Positions 56,333-64,000 of a stretch of 64,000 nucleotides of DNA are shown one piece after another. The translations under genes were made by a program, and so were the position numbers. The notes below the pieces were generated by a model. The model searched no databases and had not been told where the DNA came from. It saw only the letters and a program-made list of their open reading frames with translations. Positions within the stretch are counted from its first letter, which is position 1; each line of letters begins with the position of its first letter. This DNA is from Porticoccaceae bacterium (GTDB lineage Bacteria > Pseudomonadota > Gammaproteobacteria > Pseudomonadales > Porticoccaceae): assembly GCA_021773435.1 (NCBI GenBank), contig JAJFKC010000016.1, positions 23,058-87,057 of the forward strand, read 5' to 3'.

Positions 56333-57540
56333 TTCCCGAACTCCTTGGCCAAATACTGTTTCTTAGCGGCACTGCCATTGTCGGCATGTTGATTCACCGG
56401 CTGTTACGGCTCGATCTCACCCTGGCTTGTCTTGGCGCAGGAATACTCGCTGGCTGGGCCGTGCCTTTGCTCGGCATCGACACCGGCATACGCGCTCATA
56501 GTCTGCAAGACCTGGTGTTTTTTGTCATTCTACCCGTGCTGATATTTGAAGCCACATGGCACCTTGATCCTGCTTTGCTGAAGCGTTGGTTGAGTCCCAT
56601 TATGCTGCTGGCCACCCTCGGCGTGCTGGTGAGTTGTTTTGTTACGGCAGGCCTGGTGTATTTGGGCGTTGGCCACCCCACTGGTTTCCCGTGGATAGCA
56701 GCCTTGCTGACCGGGGCGATCCTGGCGGCAACCGATCCCATTGCGGTGGTCTCACAATTAAAAACCCTAAATGCACCGGCTGATCTTGGCACCCTGTTCG
56801 AAGGCGAGAGCCTTTTTAACGACGGCGCTGCGGTGGTGCTGTTCGTTATTGTGTTTAGTTTTGCGACCGGCAGCATGGCGGAGTCGTCCAACCACCTGGT
56901 GTTTTTTGGCACGGTATTTCTGGGTGGTCTGGTGCTCGGTGCGCTGCTGGGCCTGGTGGCCGCAATCGTGGTTTTACTATTGGGCAAGGTTCCTGCCACT
57001 AGCGTGGTGCTGGTTTTTACCGCCTTTGGTGGTTTTTATCTGGCCGAAGAGTTACTCCATGTCTCGGGTATTATGACCATTGTTGCCAGCGCCCTGGTGG
57101 CGCGCATTGCCTTACGGGAACAGGAAACCACATTCTTATCGGGTATCGTCGATACGTGGAATTGGCTGGGACTGCTCTTTAACAGCCTGTTATTTGTCTT
57201 GATGGGCCTGGTTATTACCTGGGATATGTTCCGGGAACAATGGCTGGCAATGGTGATAGCCATCGCTGCGGCACTAGCCGCCAGAGCAATCGCCGTCGGG
57301 TTTTGCGGTGTATTGACCAAACCCATGCTGCGGCCCATATCCGGGATCTGGCAGGTGTTGCTGTTCTGGGGTGGTCTGCGAGGCGCTATAGCCATCGCAC
57401 TGGTTCTCTCACTACCGGTATCGCTGCCTTACTGGTGGACCATACAGTCCATGGTGTTTGGCGTAGTGATATTTAGTCTGCTGGTGCAGGGTACGACCTT
57501 TAAACCCTTAATGCGTTACATTGAAAAAGGTCGCCTTTAG
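56329..57540 (+). CDS. Na+/H+ antiporter, CPA1 (NhaP) type
   Basis: About 12 membrane helices in 403 residues. CPA1 hallmarks are AATDPIAVVSQLKTL (the TDP motif) and EGESLFNDGAAVVLF with the ion-binding Asn-Asp pair, and FWGGLRGAIAIALVLSLP near the end with the conserved arginine. No cytoplasmic tail. ATG overlaps the stop of the glutamate-synthase-like gene (ATGA), so the two are made together, presumably from the sigma-54 promoter at 54.6 kb. Confidence 0.93.
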   Translation: MIPELLGQILFLSGTAIVGMLIHRLLRLDLTLACLGAGILAGWAVPLLGIDTGIRAHSLQDLVFFVILPVLIFEATWHLDPALLKRWLSPIMLLATLGVLVSCFVTAGLVYLGVGHPTGFPWIAALLTGAILAATDPIAVVSQLKTLNAPADLGTLFEGESLFNDGAAVVLFVIVFSFATGSMAESSNHLVFFGTVFLGGLVLGALLGLVAAIVVLLLGKVPATSVVLVFTAFGGFYLAEELLHVSGIMTIVASALVARIALREQETTFLSGIVDTWNWLGLLFNSLLFVLMGLVITWDMFREQWLAMVIAIAAALAARAIAVGFCGVLTKPMLRPISGIWQVLLFWGGLRGAIAIALVLSLPVSLPYWWTIQSMVFGVVIFSLLVQGTTFKPLMRYIEKGRL

Positions 57541-57625
57541 AAGTAATGCTAAGGCGGTCTTTTAAGGGTCTGAGTATTTATGCGGCTAAAACAACCCCAG
57601 GTATTTCGATAGGGAGCCCGCGGGC

Positions 57626-59251
57626 TTAGGCCAGCGTAAACCCTTCATAACCTCTTTCCGCAACCTCCTCGCATTTTTCCACATAGGGCGGAAAGCCACC
57701 GATGTAAGGCATAAATACCCGTTCTTTCCCGGGGATGTTTGCGCCCAGGTACCAGGAGCTACAGTCATTCAACAAGGTGCCACCGGCAACTTCGTTGACG
57801 TGGTCCACCCAGGCGTCTTCGGCTTCTTTGGTGGCGTTTATGGTCGATAGCTTGTGCTTGTCCAGATAAGTAATAATGTCACTGATGTATTCCACATGCT
57901 GTTCAATGGATGTGATCATATTGGTAAACACCGAGGGGCTGCCCGGTCCGCTGATGGTAAAGAAATTGGGGAAACCCGCTGAGCACAGGCCCAAATAGGT
58001 GCGAGGTCCCGCAGCCCATTTGTCTTTCAAAGTGTCACCACCGATGCCGCGAATATCGATTTTGTTCAATGAACCGGTCATGGCGTCAAAGCCTGTGGCA
58101 AAGACCAGGCAGTCAAAGGTATACGCATCGTCACCGACCTTCAGGCCCTCTGGGGTGATAGCAGAAATAGCGGTCTTACTGATATCCACCAGGGTCACGT
58201 TATCGCGATTGTAGGTTTCAAAATAACCAGTGTCTGCGCACAGACGTTTGCAGGCAAACACCGTCTTCGGTGAGAGTAATTTGGCCGTTTCTGGATCGTT
58301 AACTTTTTGAGCAATTTTTTCGCGAACGAAATCTGCAATCATGTCATTGGTCTCCTGATTGACCATGAAATCTGCAAACCCGCCATAAAAATTCAAGCCG
58401 CCCATTTGCCAACGTTTTTCCAGTTCGGCTTTGATCTCTTCAGGGCTCATTTCTGGCGCGGTCTTTTCATTGGCTTGGGTGTCAAATGCCGTGAAGCCCT
58501 GCTTACCCTTTGCTCGTACACTCGCGTAGTTTTGTTTTACGTCTTTAACGTAGTCGGGTTCCAGGGCTTTGTTATAGGCAGGGACTGAAAAGTTCGGCGT
58601 CCGCTGAAAGACCGTTAAATGATCCGCCTGCTCAGCAATGATCGGAATTGCCTGAATAGCGGATGAGCCGGTGCCGATAATACCCACCCGCTTGCCTGTG
58701 AAATCCACCGCTTCATGGGGCCACTCGCCAGTATGGTAAACCGGGCCAGCAAACGAACTCAGGCCGGCAATGTCGGGCGTGTTGGCGGCGGATAAACAAC
58801 CCGTAGCCATAATGCAATATTTGGCGCTGAGCTTATCGCCATTGCTGGCCGAGATCTGCCACCGTTTGTTGGCTTCATCAAAAACAGTAGATTCTATGCG
58901 GGTGTCGAACTGAATATCTCTGGCCAGATCAAAACGCTCGACCACATGGTTGATGTATTCCAGCAGCTCTGCCTGAGGGGCGTAGCGTTCCGACCATTCC
59001 CACTCCTGCTGGAGTTCTTCCGAGAACTGATAGGAATATTGCATGCTCTCAATATCCACCCGCGCACCGGGATAACGGTTCCAGAACCAGGTGCCGCCGG
59101 GGCCGCTACCGGCCTCATAGATTCGCGCCGTCAGGCCTTGTTCGCGAAGTTTGTGCAGCATATATAACCCGGCAAAGCCCGCGCCGACGATAACGGCATC
59201 AAGTTGGGTAATAACGTCGGAGCTTGCAGGGTTTTTGCCAGGTTCATTCAT
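57626..59251 (-). CDS. Flavin-containing monooxygenase, Baeyer-Villiger type
   Basis: 541-residue class B flavoprotein monooxygenase: FAD site GAGFAG (23-28), NADPH site GTGSSA (193-198), and the Baeyer-Villiger fingerprint FxGxxxHxxxW intact as FAGPVYHTGEW (167-177) just before the second Rossmann motif. The family oxidises ketones to esters (for example cyclohexanone or steroid ketones). An ester product could be used by hydrolases elsewhere; the serine hydrolase at 43.5 kb is not linked. Single leftward gene. Confidence 0.93.
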   Translation of the reverse strand: MNEPGKNPASSDVITQLDAVIVGAGFAGLYMLHKLREQGLTARIYEAGSGPGGTWFWNRYPGARVDIESMQYSYQFSEELQQEWEWSERYAPQAELLEYINHVVERFDLARDIQFDTRIESTVFDEANKRWQISASNGDKLSAKYCIMATGCLSAANTPDIAGLSSFAGPVYHTGEWPHEAVDFTGKRVGIIGTGSSAIQAIPIIAEQADHLTVFQRTPNFSVPAYNKALEPDYVKDVKQNYASVRAKGKQGFTAFDTQANEKTAPEMSPEEIKAELEKRWQMGGLNFYGGFADFMVNQETNDMIADFVREKIAQKVNDPETAKLLSPKTVFACKRLCADTGYFETYNRDNVTLVDISKTAISAITPEGLKVGDDAYTFDCLVFATGFDAMTGSLNKIDIRGIGGDTLKDKWAAGPRTYLGLCSAGFPNFFTISGPGSPSVFTNMITSIEQHVEYISDIITYLDKHKLSTINATKEAEDAWVDHVNEVAGGTLLNDCSSWYLGANIPGKERVFMPYIGGFPPYVEKCEEVAERGYEGFTLA

Positions 59252-59587
59252 GGGTACGACCTTTGATTTCTGTATGCGGGAATTTTGTATGCGGGATGGT
59301 AGGCTAAGGTTTGCCCAGTTCAGGTGTCGCGCATTCGCATTATAGGCAAATATCGCGCATGGTGGAGGATATGCTCTTGAGAAATAACTTCAATTATTAT
59401 TGCGCAACGTTGATTGCCCTGCCCATGAATAATGGTCAAGATTCGGGGGTACCGACGGGTATTATTGGGCCGCTACCCTAGCAGAAGTTGCCATGAAGAA
59501 TAGTTGCCGAACAAATCAGTGGGCCTTCCACAAATTAACGCTTATGGGGGCTAGCTCTGATTGACCAGGAACAGCTATGCGTGGCTA
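59252..59587. other. Gene-free stretch upstream of the monooxygenase
   Basis: 336 bp without a gene. It holds the 15-bp duplication at 59271-59300 and a TATTGCGCAACG segment near 59398, but I see no convincing promoter or terminator. The MAPEG gene ends at its right border. Confidence 0.4.
59271..59300 (+). repeat. Tandem repeat, 2 x 15 bp
   Basis: TGTATGCGGGAATTT followed by TGTATGCGGGATGGT; the first 11 bases are identical. It lies about 20 bp upstream of the monooxygenase start, in its leader or promoter. Confidence 0.85.
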
Positions 59588-59980
59588 CTACGCGACAATG
59601 CCCAGGCTGAAAATATAAATACAAGTGATCAAACCTACAATCTGAACTATCGATCGCACCGTGGCAATGTTGGCGATGTACAGTATCGGATGTAGCACTC
59701 GCATAGATATAAATACCAAAGAGGCGGTGGCAACTTTAGCACTGTCTGCACCCGCAAAGTGGGCCACCACCAGTGCCGCAGTAAACAAGCCAAGAGCCTC
59801 CCAGGCATTAGATTGCGCTGCCCAAACCCGCGCGCCGGTACCCTCGAGTTGAGCTGCTTGTAGCCGCGGATATTCATTGTCAACAGAGCCGAATTGTTTA
59901 CCTCGATAGTAGCCGCCCATGCCGGCGAGAATGTAGGGGATGATGGCAAGTGCCGCGAGGCACCATAGTGGCGTTGTCAT
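59588..59980 (-). CDS. MAPEG family membrane protein
   Basis: 130 residues with four hydrophobic helices and the MAPEG pattern RLQAAQLEGTGARVWAAQSNAWEALGLF and SMRVLHPILYIANI. The family covers glutathione-dependent membrane transferases and peroxidases; bacterial members are mostly uncharacterised. It is 46 bp downstream of the DUF899 gene in the same direction, so the two may be one transcript. Confidence 0.88.
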   Translation of the reverse strand: MTTPLWCLAALAIIPYILAGMGGYYRGKQFGSVDNEYPRLQAAQLEGTGARVWAAQSNAWEALGLFTAALVVAHFAGADSAKVATASLVFISMRVLHPILYIANIATVRSIVQIVGLITCIYIFSLGIVA

Positions 59981-59992
59981 AATCGTTTTCCC

Positions 59993-60013
59993 GGTTATAG
60001 GTTATAGGTTATA
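59993..60013 (+). repeat. Tandem repeat, 3 x 7 bp
   Basis: GGTTATA occurs three times in direct succession, followed by GGCTAAT, in the gap between the DUF899 and MAPEG genes. Perfect copies. Confidence 0.9.
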
Positions 60014-60026
60014 GGCTAATTGTTAT

Positions 60027-60734
60027 TTAACTTTCGTAGGTATCGTGACGACGGACCCAGGCCATGGTGAAGGGCAGGTCGTCTTCGTCTCGGCCTTTAG
60101 GGGTCAAATCCATCAGGTGATAGGCGCCGTTGAGCATGTCCAGACCGCGGGAGTAACACGAGTAGGTGTGGTATACATCATTGTTTTCATCCCGATAATA
60201 TACGCTGATGCCCGGTGCTTCCTGAAGGTTGGTTTTGCCTTTGTGATAATTGTAGAAGGCCTCCCCGGCGTCAATTTCCTCCGGTGTAAAAGTCACGCCA
60301 TAGTCGCGATTGAAGGTGGTACCCAGTGAGGAAACCCAGGTGAAATCCCAACCCATGCGTTTTTTGTAGGCATCAAGATTTGCCAAAGGTGCGTTTGAGA
60401 TGGCCACCATATTGATATCGCGATGATTCAAGTGGGCAATGGTGCCGTTATAGTTGTCGGCCCAAAACGAGCAGCTGGGACAGCCTTCTTCCCAGTCCGG
60501 CCCATACATAAAATGATAGACGATAAGCTGGCTGCGTCCGGCAAATAAATCCGCCAGACTTTGTTTGCCGTTGGGGCCATCAAAATTATAGCTTTGATCA
60601 ACTTTTACCCAGGGTAATTCTCTTCGGGCGGCACTGAGTGCATCTCTTGCTTTAGTGAAGGCTTTTTCTTTGTCAAGATGATCGAGCCGCGCGTTAAACC
60701 ACTCATCGCGAGAAACTATTTTGGCGTTTTTCAT
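60027..60734 (-). CDS. DUF899 family thioredoxin-like protein
   Basis: 235 residues matching the DUF899 family: RDEWFNARLDHLDKEKAFTKARDALSAARRELPWVKVDQSYNFDG at the start, LIVYHFMYGPDWEEGCPSCSFWAD with a CPSC-like pair (near residues 85-88), and the closing FTMAWVRRHDTYES. The fold is thioredoxin-like and function is unknown. 60 bp downstream of the YciI-like gene. Confidence 0.9.
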   Translation of the reverse strand: MKNAKIVSRDEWFNARLDHLDKEKAFTKARDALSAARRELPWVKVDQSYNFDGPNGKQSLADLFAGRSQLIVYHFMYGPDWEEGCPSCSFWADNYNGTIAHLNHRDINMVAISNAPLANLDAYKKRMGWDFTWVSSLGTTFNRDYGVTFTPEEIDAGEAFYNYHKGKTNLQEAPGISVYYRDENNDVYHTYSCYSRGLDMLNGAYHLMDLTPKGRDEDDLPFTMAWVRRHDTYES

Positions 60735-60794
60735 TTTCGTCTCCTTAGCTCTACATCTCTGTAGTTATTTATTACCTATCCCTGGCTTCAGTGA

Positions 60795-61109
60795 CTACAT
60801 ATCCATCGCTTCAGCCACTTCGACGCTACCGCCACTATTCAATATCGGGCAGCCTTTAGCCATGGCTAAGGCTGATTCTAAATCTGGGGCCTCTACCAGG
60901 CTATAACCACTCGCCGGGTTGGTGCCGCCGTCGCCGGTCACCGAGCCATTGGCATGTACGGTTGAAGATTGGCCAACGGGGTTGCCGCCATCGACAAGCG
61001 CAGCGCCTAGTCCGCCCATCCATTTGCCCCAGGCATCCATTATTTTTGCGCCTTCTTCTGGCGAAGAGGGTGCGCTGCCACCATGAAAAACATATAAATA
61101 TTTAGCCAT
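60795..61109 (-). CDS. YCII-related (YciI-like) small protein
   Basis: 104 residues of the ferredoxin-like YCII family, often placed next to ECF sigma factors or oxygenases: KYLYVFHGGS at the start, WGKWMGGLGAALVDGGNPVG in the middle and ALAMAKGCPILNSGGSVEVAEAM at the end. The start is the ATG at 61109, which has GGAG eight bases before it; the frame extends upstream to 61172 without a ribosome binding site. First of the leftward set YciI-DUF899-MAPEG. Confidence 0.88.
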   Translation of the reverse strand: MAKYLYVFHGGSAPSSPEEGAKIMDAWGKWMGGLGAALVDGGNPVGQSSTVHANGSVTGDGGTNPASGYSLVEAPDLESALAMAKGCPILNSGGSVEVAEAMDM

Positions 61110-61224
61110 TACAGTATCTCCGTAACGTAGTTGTTGCCGAGCTTGGCAACTGAAAATAGAGACTATCGACATTAAACGCAGATTACATTAGGCAAAATAA
61201 CCTGAATTAGGTGGTTTTATTGTG

Positions 61225-61238
61225 TATTGTGCACAATA
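61225..61238. promoter_or_regulatory. Perfect 14-bp palindrome at the PucR-type gene start
   Basis: TATTGTGCACAATA is fully symmetrical and its last base is the A of the ATG start codon. It could be an operator for the regulator itself or block the ribosome site. It lies 115 bp upstream of the divergent YciI-like gene, so it could serve both. Confidence 0.5.
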
Positions 61239-62536
61239 TGCATGAATATCACACACAATTGCTTAGCGACGCCCTGGTAAAAATTGGCACCCGCACTGTT
61301 CAAAAGCGGATGGCCAGCTACCTCAGTAAACACGGTCCACAGATAGCAGCTGAATTATCAGACATCGTTTTGTCTGAAATCAGTGCTTTTAGCGAGTCTC
61401 GCAATCCAGACGTGCTGACCCAGCTGGCTGGGCATGGTCCCGATCACGTCACTGAAATTGCCCGATTGCTGAGCAGCGGTAAGGTGCAGGATTTTGCCTT
61501 TGTCTCAACTCATGCCCAGCTACGCGCCCAGCAACATTTCCCCCTCGAGGCGACTTTGCACGCCTATCGTTGCGGCCACAAGATCTTCGCAAACTGGTTG
61601 CGAAAGGCCATGCAGCAAGCGATGACCGATTCACAGGCGCAGCTCGAAGCTATCTCCGCAACTGCCGATTTTGCGCTGGAATACACCGATGCCGTGAGCA
61701 CCATTCTGGTCGAGGCCTACCTGGCTCAGACTCGTCTCAATGCCGATGTGACTATCGATAAGCGGGCAGAATTAATGCGCATCCTGTTGCAAGGCTATGA
61801 CGAATCCGATGGTCGGGTGACGGATATACTCCGTGAAGCGGGCTACCTCGAAGGCCGCCGGAGTTATTGCCTGGTGGTTATTCGCCCAGTTGACCCGGCG
61901 GAAATGTTGAATGCCGAGCGAGCCCGGCGCATGGTCGAATCGCTAGACCAAATCTTGCGTGGCCATTCCACCCACCGCTTGATAGATATTCAGGATAACC
62001 GTGTTGTTGCCGTGGTGTCGGACGTGCACCGACTTTCCGGCTGGACCAAACCGAAACAGGCTTTGCATGGGCGTGTGTCTGCCCCCTTACTTGATCTAGG
62101 TAATGCGGTGTTAGCCGGTGTCAGCAAAGATGTGCAAGCGACCTCCCTCATACCGGGTGCGTATCGGGAAGCACAATTGGCGCTGGATATGGCCGAGGTG
62201 TCCAATCGAGTGGTCAGCATCGCTGACCTTTCAGTGCGCGATGTTATGGTGCAAGCTGCTGGGCTGGAGCTGCGGCAAGCGCTGCCCGACTGGAGTGCTG
62301 CCTTTGTCGCCGCGGATAAGCAGGCTGGGGGGGTGTTAGTCGACACACTTCGTGCCTATGCCGATGCCAATATGAATGCACTAAAAGCCGCCGCACGACT
62401 GTCGATTCATCCCAACACGGTCTATTTCAGAATGCAGAAAATCACTGATCATACGGGTTTGGATGCCCGTTCTTACCACCGATTGACGGAGTTATTGTTG
62501 GTTGCAGATTGTGCGAAATATTATGGCCCGAGATAA
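61238..62536 (+). CDS. PucR/CdaR-type transcription regulator
   Basis: 432 residues from the ATG at 61238 (a GTG 27 bases upstream is also open). The C-terminus is the PucR-type helix-turn-helix (VDTLRAYADANMNALKAAARLSIHPNTVYFRMQKITDHTGLDARSYHRLTELLLVADC). The middle has a GGDEF-like CdaR fold (SYCLVVIRPVDPAEM); the N-terminus is the helical RsbRD-like/diacid-type domain (LSKHGPQIAAELSDIVLSEI). Members respond to organic acids or purines. Divergent from the YciI-DUF899-MAPEG set, its most probable target. No good Shine-Dalgarno is seen. Confidence 0.9.
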   Translation: MHEYHTQLLSDALVKIGTRTVQKRMASYLSKHGPQIAAELSDIVLSEISAFSESRNPDVLTQLAGHGPDHVTEIARLLSSGKVQDFAFVSTHAQLRAQQHFPLEATLHAYRCGHKIFANWLRKAMQQAMTDSQAQLEAISATADFALEYTDAVSTILVEAYLAQTRLNADVTIDKRAELMRILLQGYDESDGRVTDILREAGYLEGRRSYCLVVIRPVDPAEMLNAERARRMVESLDQILRGHSTHRLIDIQDNRVVAVVSDVHRLSGWTKPKQALHGRVSAPLLDLGNAVLAGVSKDVQATSLIPGAYREAQLALDMAEVSNRVVSIADLSVRDVMVQAAGLELRQALPDWSAAFVAADKQAGGVLVDTLRAYADANMNALKAAARLSIHPNTVYFRMQKITDHTGLDARSYHRLTELLLVADCAKYYGPR

Positions 62537-62538
62537 AT

Positions 62539-63183
62539 TCAGCCTTTCGACAGGCTGCTAATATTGGTATCAATGGCATCACGCCATTGCGCATGGGTAA
62601 TTTCGACAACGGAAGTGTCGCCTACCGATGCACTGCAAAGCACGACATCGGGTTTCAGGGCTCGAAGGGCTCTCAGACTTGCTACTAAGTTGTCTACATT
62701 ACCACCATCACTTTTCAGCACCAGTGTCGACCATTGTCCACTGGACTGAAATAAGGTGTCGCCTGTGAAAAGATAGTTTAAGCCCCCAGGCGATTCATAG
62801 TAGAAACACAGCCCACCTGCCGTGTGCCCCGGTGTAGGAATTACGTCGATGCTTGAGTTGTGCATTTGTCTGGTGCTGAAAGTCTTATCTACCGCTGTTT
62901 CAATAAAAGGCGTTTCAATCTCGTCAACACATAATTGTGACTGTAATGATGCTTTAATGGTTGCCAGTGATGGCCCCGACTCATGGCGATGACTAAGGTA
63001 TTGGTAGGAAATACCGCCCAATTTTGATATTTCTTCAATGTCATCAAGGCTGCTGGTGTTGTAGAAAAGGACATTGCTTTTGCCGCGTTGCAATTCTCGT
63101 TTCAAGAAATAGGCGTGGCTATTTAAGCCAACAAAAGGATGTTCCAGGGTTGTCTGCCAGAGATCGGGGTATATCTTTTTCAC
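62539..63183 (-). CDS. MBL-fold protein with incomplete metal motif
   Basis: 214 residues with a metallo-beta-lactamase fold: GLNSHAYFLKRE, the region that should read HxHxDH is HRHESG (about 66-71, Ser/Glu and Gly in place of Asp and His), then TPGHTAGGLCFYY and FTGDTLFQSSGQW with later ligands intact. The loss of the second-metal Asp/His suggests a one-metal or non-catalytic form. It ends 2 bp from the convergent regulator gene; no terminator separates them. Confidence 0.82.
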   Translation of the reverse strand: MKKIYPDLWQTTLEHPFVGLNSHAYFLKRELQRGKSNVLFYNTSSLDDIEEISKLGGISYQYLSHRHESGPSLATIKASLQSQLCVDEIETPFIETAVDKTFSTRQMHNSSIDVIPTPGHTAGGLCFYYESPGGLNYLFTGDTLFQSSGQWSTLVLKSDGGNVDNLVASLRALRALKPDVVLCSASVGDTSVVEITHAQWRDAIDTNISSLSKG

Positions 63184-63208
63184 TATGATTTTCCTGGTTA
63201 TATAAATG

Positions 63209-63236
63209 CAGACTTAGGGTCACAGACTTAGGGTCA
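63209..63236 (+). repeat. Tandem repeat, 2 x 14 bp, perfect
   Basis: CAGACTTAGGGTCA occurs twice in direct succession, followed by GGTCTATAGATTTA. The GGGTCAGGTCT at the end of the array is the exact complement of the AGACCTGACCC found twice further right. Confidence 0.92.
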
Positions 63237-63310
63237 GGTCTATAGATTTAATGCTTATAGCGTTAAGCTTACTTATTCAGCCCACATATCTAGTTTAGAC
63301 GGCGCTTCCT

Positions 63311-63371
63311 TTCTAGACCTGACCCAGATTCCTTTTCCAGATTCCTTTTCTAGACCTGACCCAGATTCCTT
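63311..63371 (+). repeat. Direct repeat of 24 bp with a partial copy between
   Basis: A 24-bp sequence beginning TTCTAGACCTGACCC and ending CAGATTCCTT is present at 63311-63334 and 63348-63371; the 13 bases between repeat its last part (TTCCAGATTCCTT). Both copies contain AGACCTGACCC, the complement of 63230-63240, so the block also makes an inverted repeat with about 75 bp between arms. Confidence 0.88.
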
Positions 63372-63700
63372 AGTTACGCCTGCCAGCGTAACGTGTGCAA
63401 GGTCAGCAGATCTTAGCTGTACGATCTTGTTTCTGGCTCGTGATATACCAGCCCCAAACCACCTGCTGAGCGGGGTCCGAGTTTTTCAACGATCGTGCCT
63501 GCAGTCACTGTGCTCTGATAGCGGCATAACCGACACATGATTCTCCCACGACTCACTAAACGGTGGCTCGTTTGCTTCACAGCGAGGACAAGCAAACCCG
63601 TCGGGCCAGCGTAAGTTTTCCAGGTATTTAAGGCAGGCGGCTTAATCATAAAACCAAACGGTAAACTGATTCCAGGTGCTAGGGGAATCACGTCCTGATC
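63330..63700 (-). pseudogene. Decayed IS1595-family transposase, N-terminal part
   Basis: On the reverse strand three frames together spell the start of an IS1595-type transposase: PGISLP (one frame), then CLKYLENLRWPDGFACPRCEAN (second frame; zinc-ribbon CxxC), then RLVSRGRIMCRLCRYQSTVTAGTI (back in the first frame; second CxxC), then KTRTPLSRWFGAGISRARNKIVQL (third frame). At least three frameshifts and a TAA are present, and the catalytic DDE part is missing. No inverted repeats or target duplication could be fixed. Boundaries are approximate. Confidence 0.72.
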
Positions 63701-64000
63701 TTAAATTCTTTAATGTTCTGTTTACCACTAAATGTCGGCACAGGTGGGGCTAACGCGATACTCCATGCGCATGGCCAGTATATCTAAAGTTGTCAACTAA
63801 AAATCCAGTGCGTTCATCTGGAGCCTCAGCCAACAAGCTTCGTTTTGCTGATATATTTCAATACCTTAGCGATGCTTTAGCGGTGTGCGTGTTGGCAACA
63901 TATATTGCGCGTACTCATTTAAGTGCGAAAACGCTACATAATTGAGCACGCGCGTCATATTTGAGAGGATTTATTGACCCATTGATTTTCCCTTTTAAAT

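Larger units (their letters stand above)
63184..64000. other. Repeat-rich, gene-poor right end
   Basis: About 0.8 kb with no intact gene. From left to right it holds a 14-bp duplication, copies of AGACCTGACCC in both orientations, a 24-bp direct repeat, a decayed transposase (63410-63695) and about 300 bp at the end in which I see nothing beyond a CCATGCGCATGG palindrome near 63763. Confidence 0.6.

Overview
The window is chromosomal DNA of a Gram-negative gammaproteobacterium, probably a marine member of the Cellvibrionales/Pseudomonadales group. This rests on conserved gene orders (mnmA-hflD-purB; cspD/clpS-clpA-infA-bpt-aat-trxB/ftsK-lolA-rarA-crcB-serS-cysG), on outer-membrane genes (lolA, a TolC-type channel) and on bacterial tRNAs with encoded CCA. 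No search could be run, so the taxon is an inference.

Layout. 0-9.7 kb: tusD (cut by the window edge), queD, tRNA-Val, tRNA-Asp, a small conserved protein, tRNA-Asn, uvrB, roxA, purB, hflD, mnmA, rluE. 9.9-15.1 kb: the N-degron block (cspD, clpS, clpA, infA, bpt, aat), holding both amino-acid transferases plus the adaptor and unfoldase that read the degron. 15.1-25.9 kb: trxB, ftsK, lolA, rarA, crcB, serS, cysG, gor, closed by a strong terminator. 26-27.9 kb: a zinc alcohol dehydrogenase, a small orphan protein and tRNA-Ser. 27.8-36.5 kb: a leftward efflux operon (TetR, membrane fusion protein, RND pump, hybrid histidine kinase, TolC-type channel) behind a near-perfect 42-bp palindrome. 36.6-41.5 kb: molybdenum cofactor operon (moaA-B-C-D-E, mobA) behind a Moco riboswitch-like leader, then an RsmE-type and an ICMT-type methyltransferase. 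41.6-44.8 kb: a PAS-GGDEF protein, an SDR and a serine hydrolase. 45-47.8 kb: a GAF histidine kinase and its NtrC-type regulator. 48-54.2 kb: an operon for a bufferin-type RiPP (precursor, MNIO enzyme BufB, partner BufC, DoxX protein), followed by a ThDP enzyme and an aldehyde dehydrogenase. 54.7-57.5 kb: an FMN-binding glutamate-synthase-like membrane protein and a Na+/H+ antiporter. 57.6-64 kb: a flavin monooxygenase, MAPEG, DUF899 and YciI-like proteins, a PucR-type regulator, an MBL-fold protein, then repeats and a decayed IS1595-type transposase.

Three results stand out. (1) The bufferin precursor carries two complete six-cysteine core domains. Its operon, the divergent glutamate-synthase-like operon and the kinase/NtrC operon each have a sigma-54 promoter-like site, with GTAACGAA boxes upstream, which suggests one sigma-54 circuit. 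(2) The window is strewn with short degenerate tandem arrays (2-5 copies, 7-18 bp, most often 15 bp) at gene ends and in gaps, several containing a stop or start codon. Clear arrays inside genes have periods divisible by three, and one forms a linker in LolA. (3) Several proteins lack canonical active-site residues (GGDEF to TGNEF; the MBL HxHxDH motif), and one gene seems to start at ATT.
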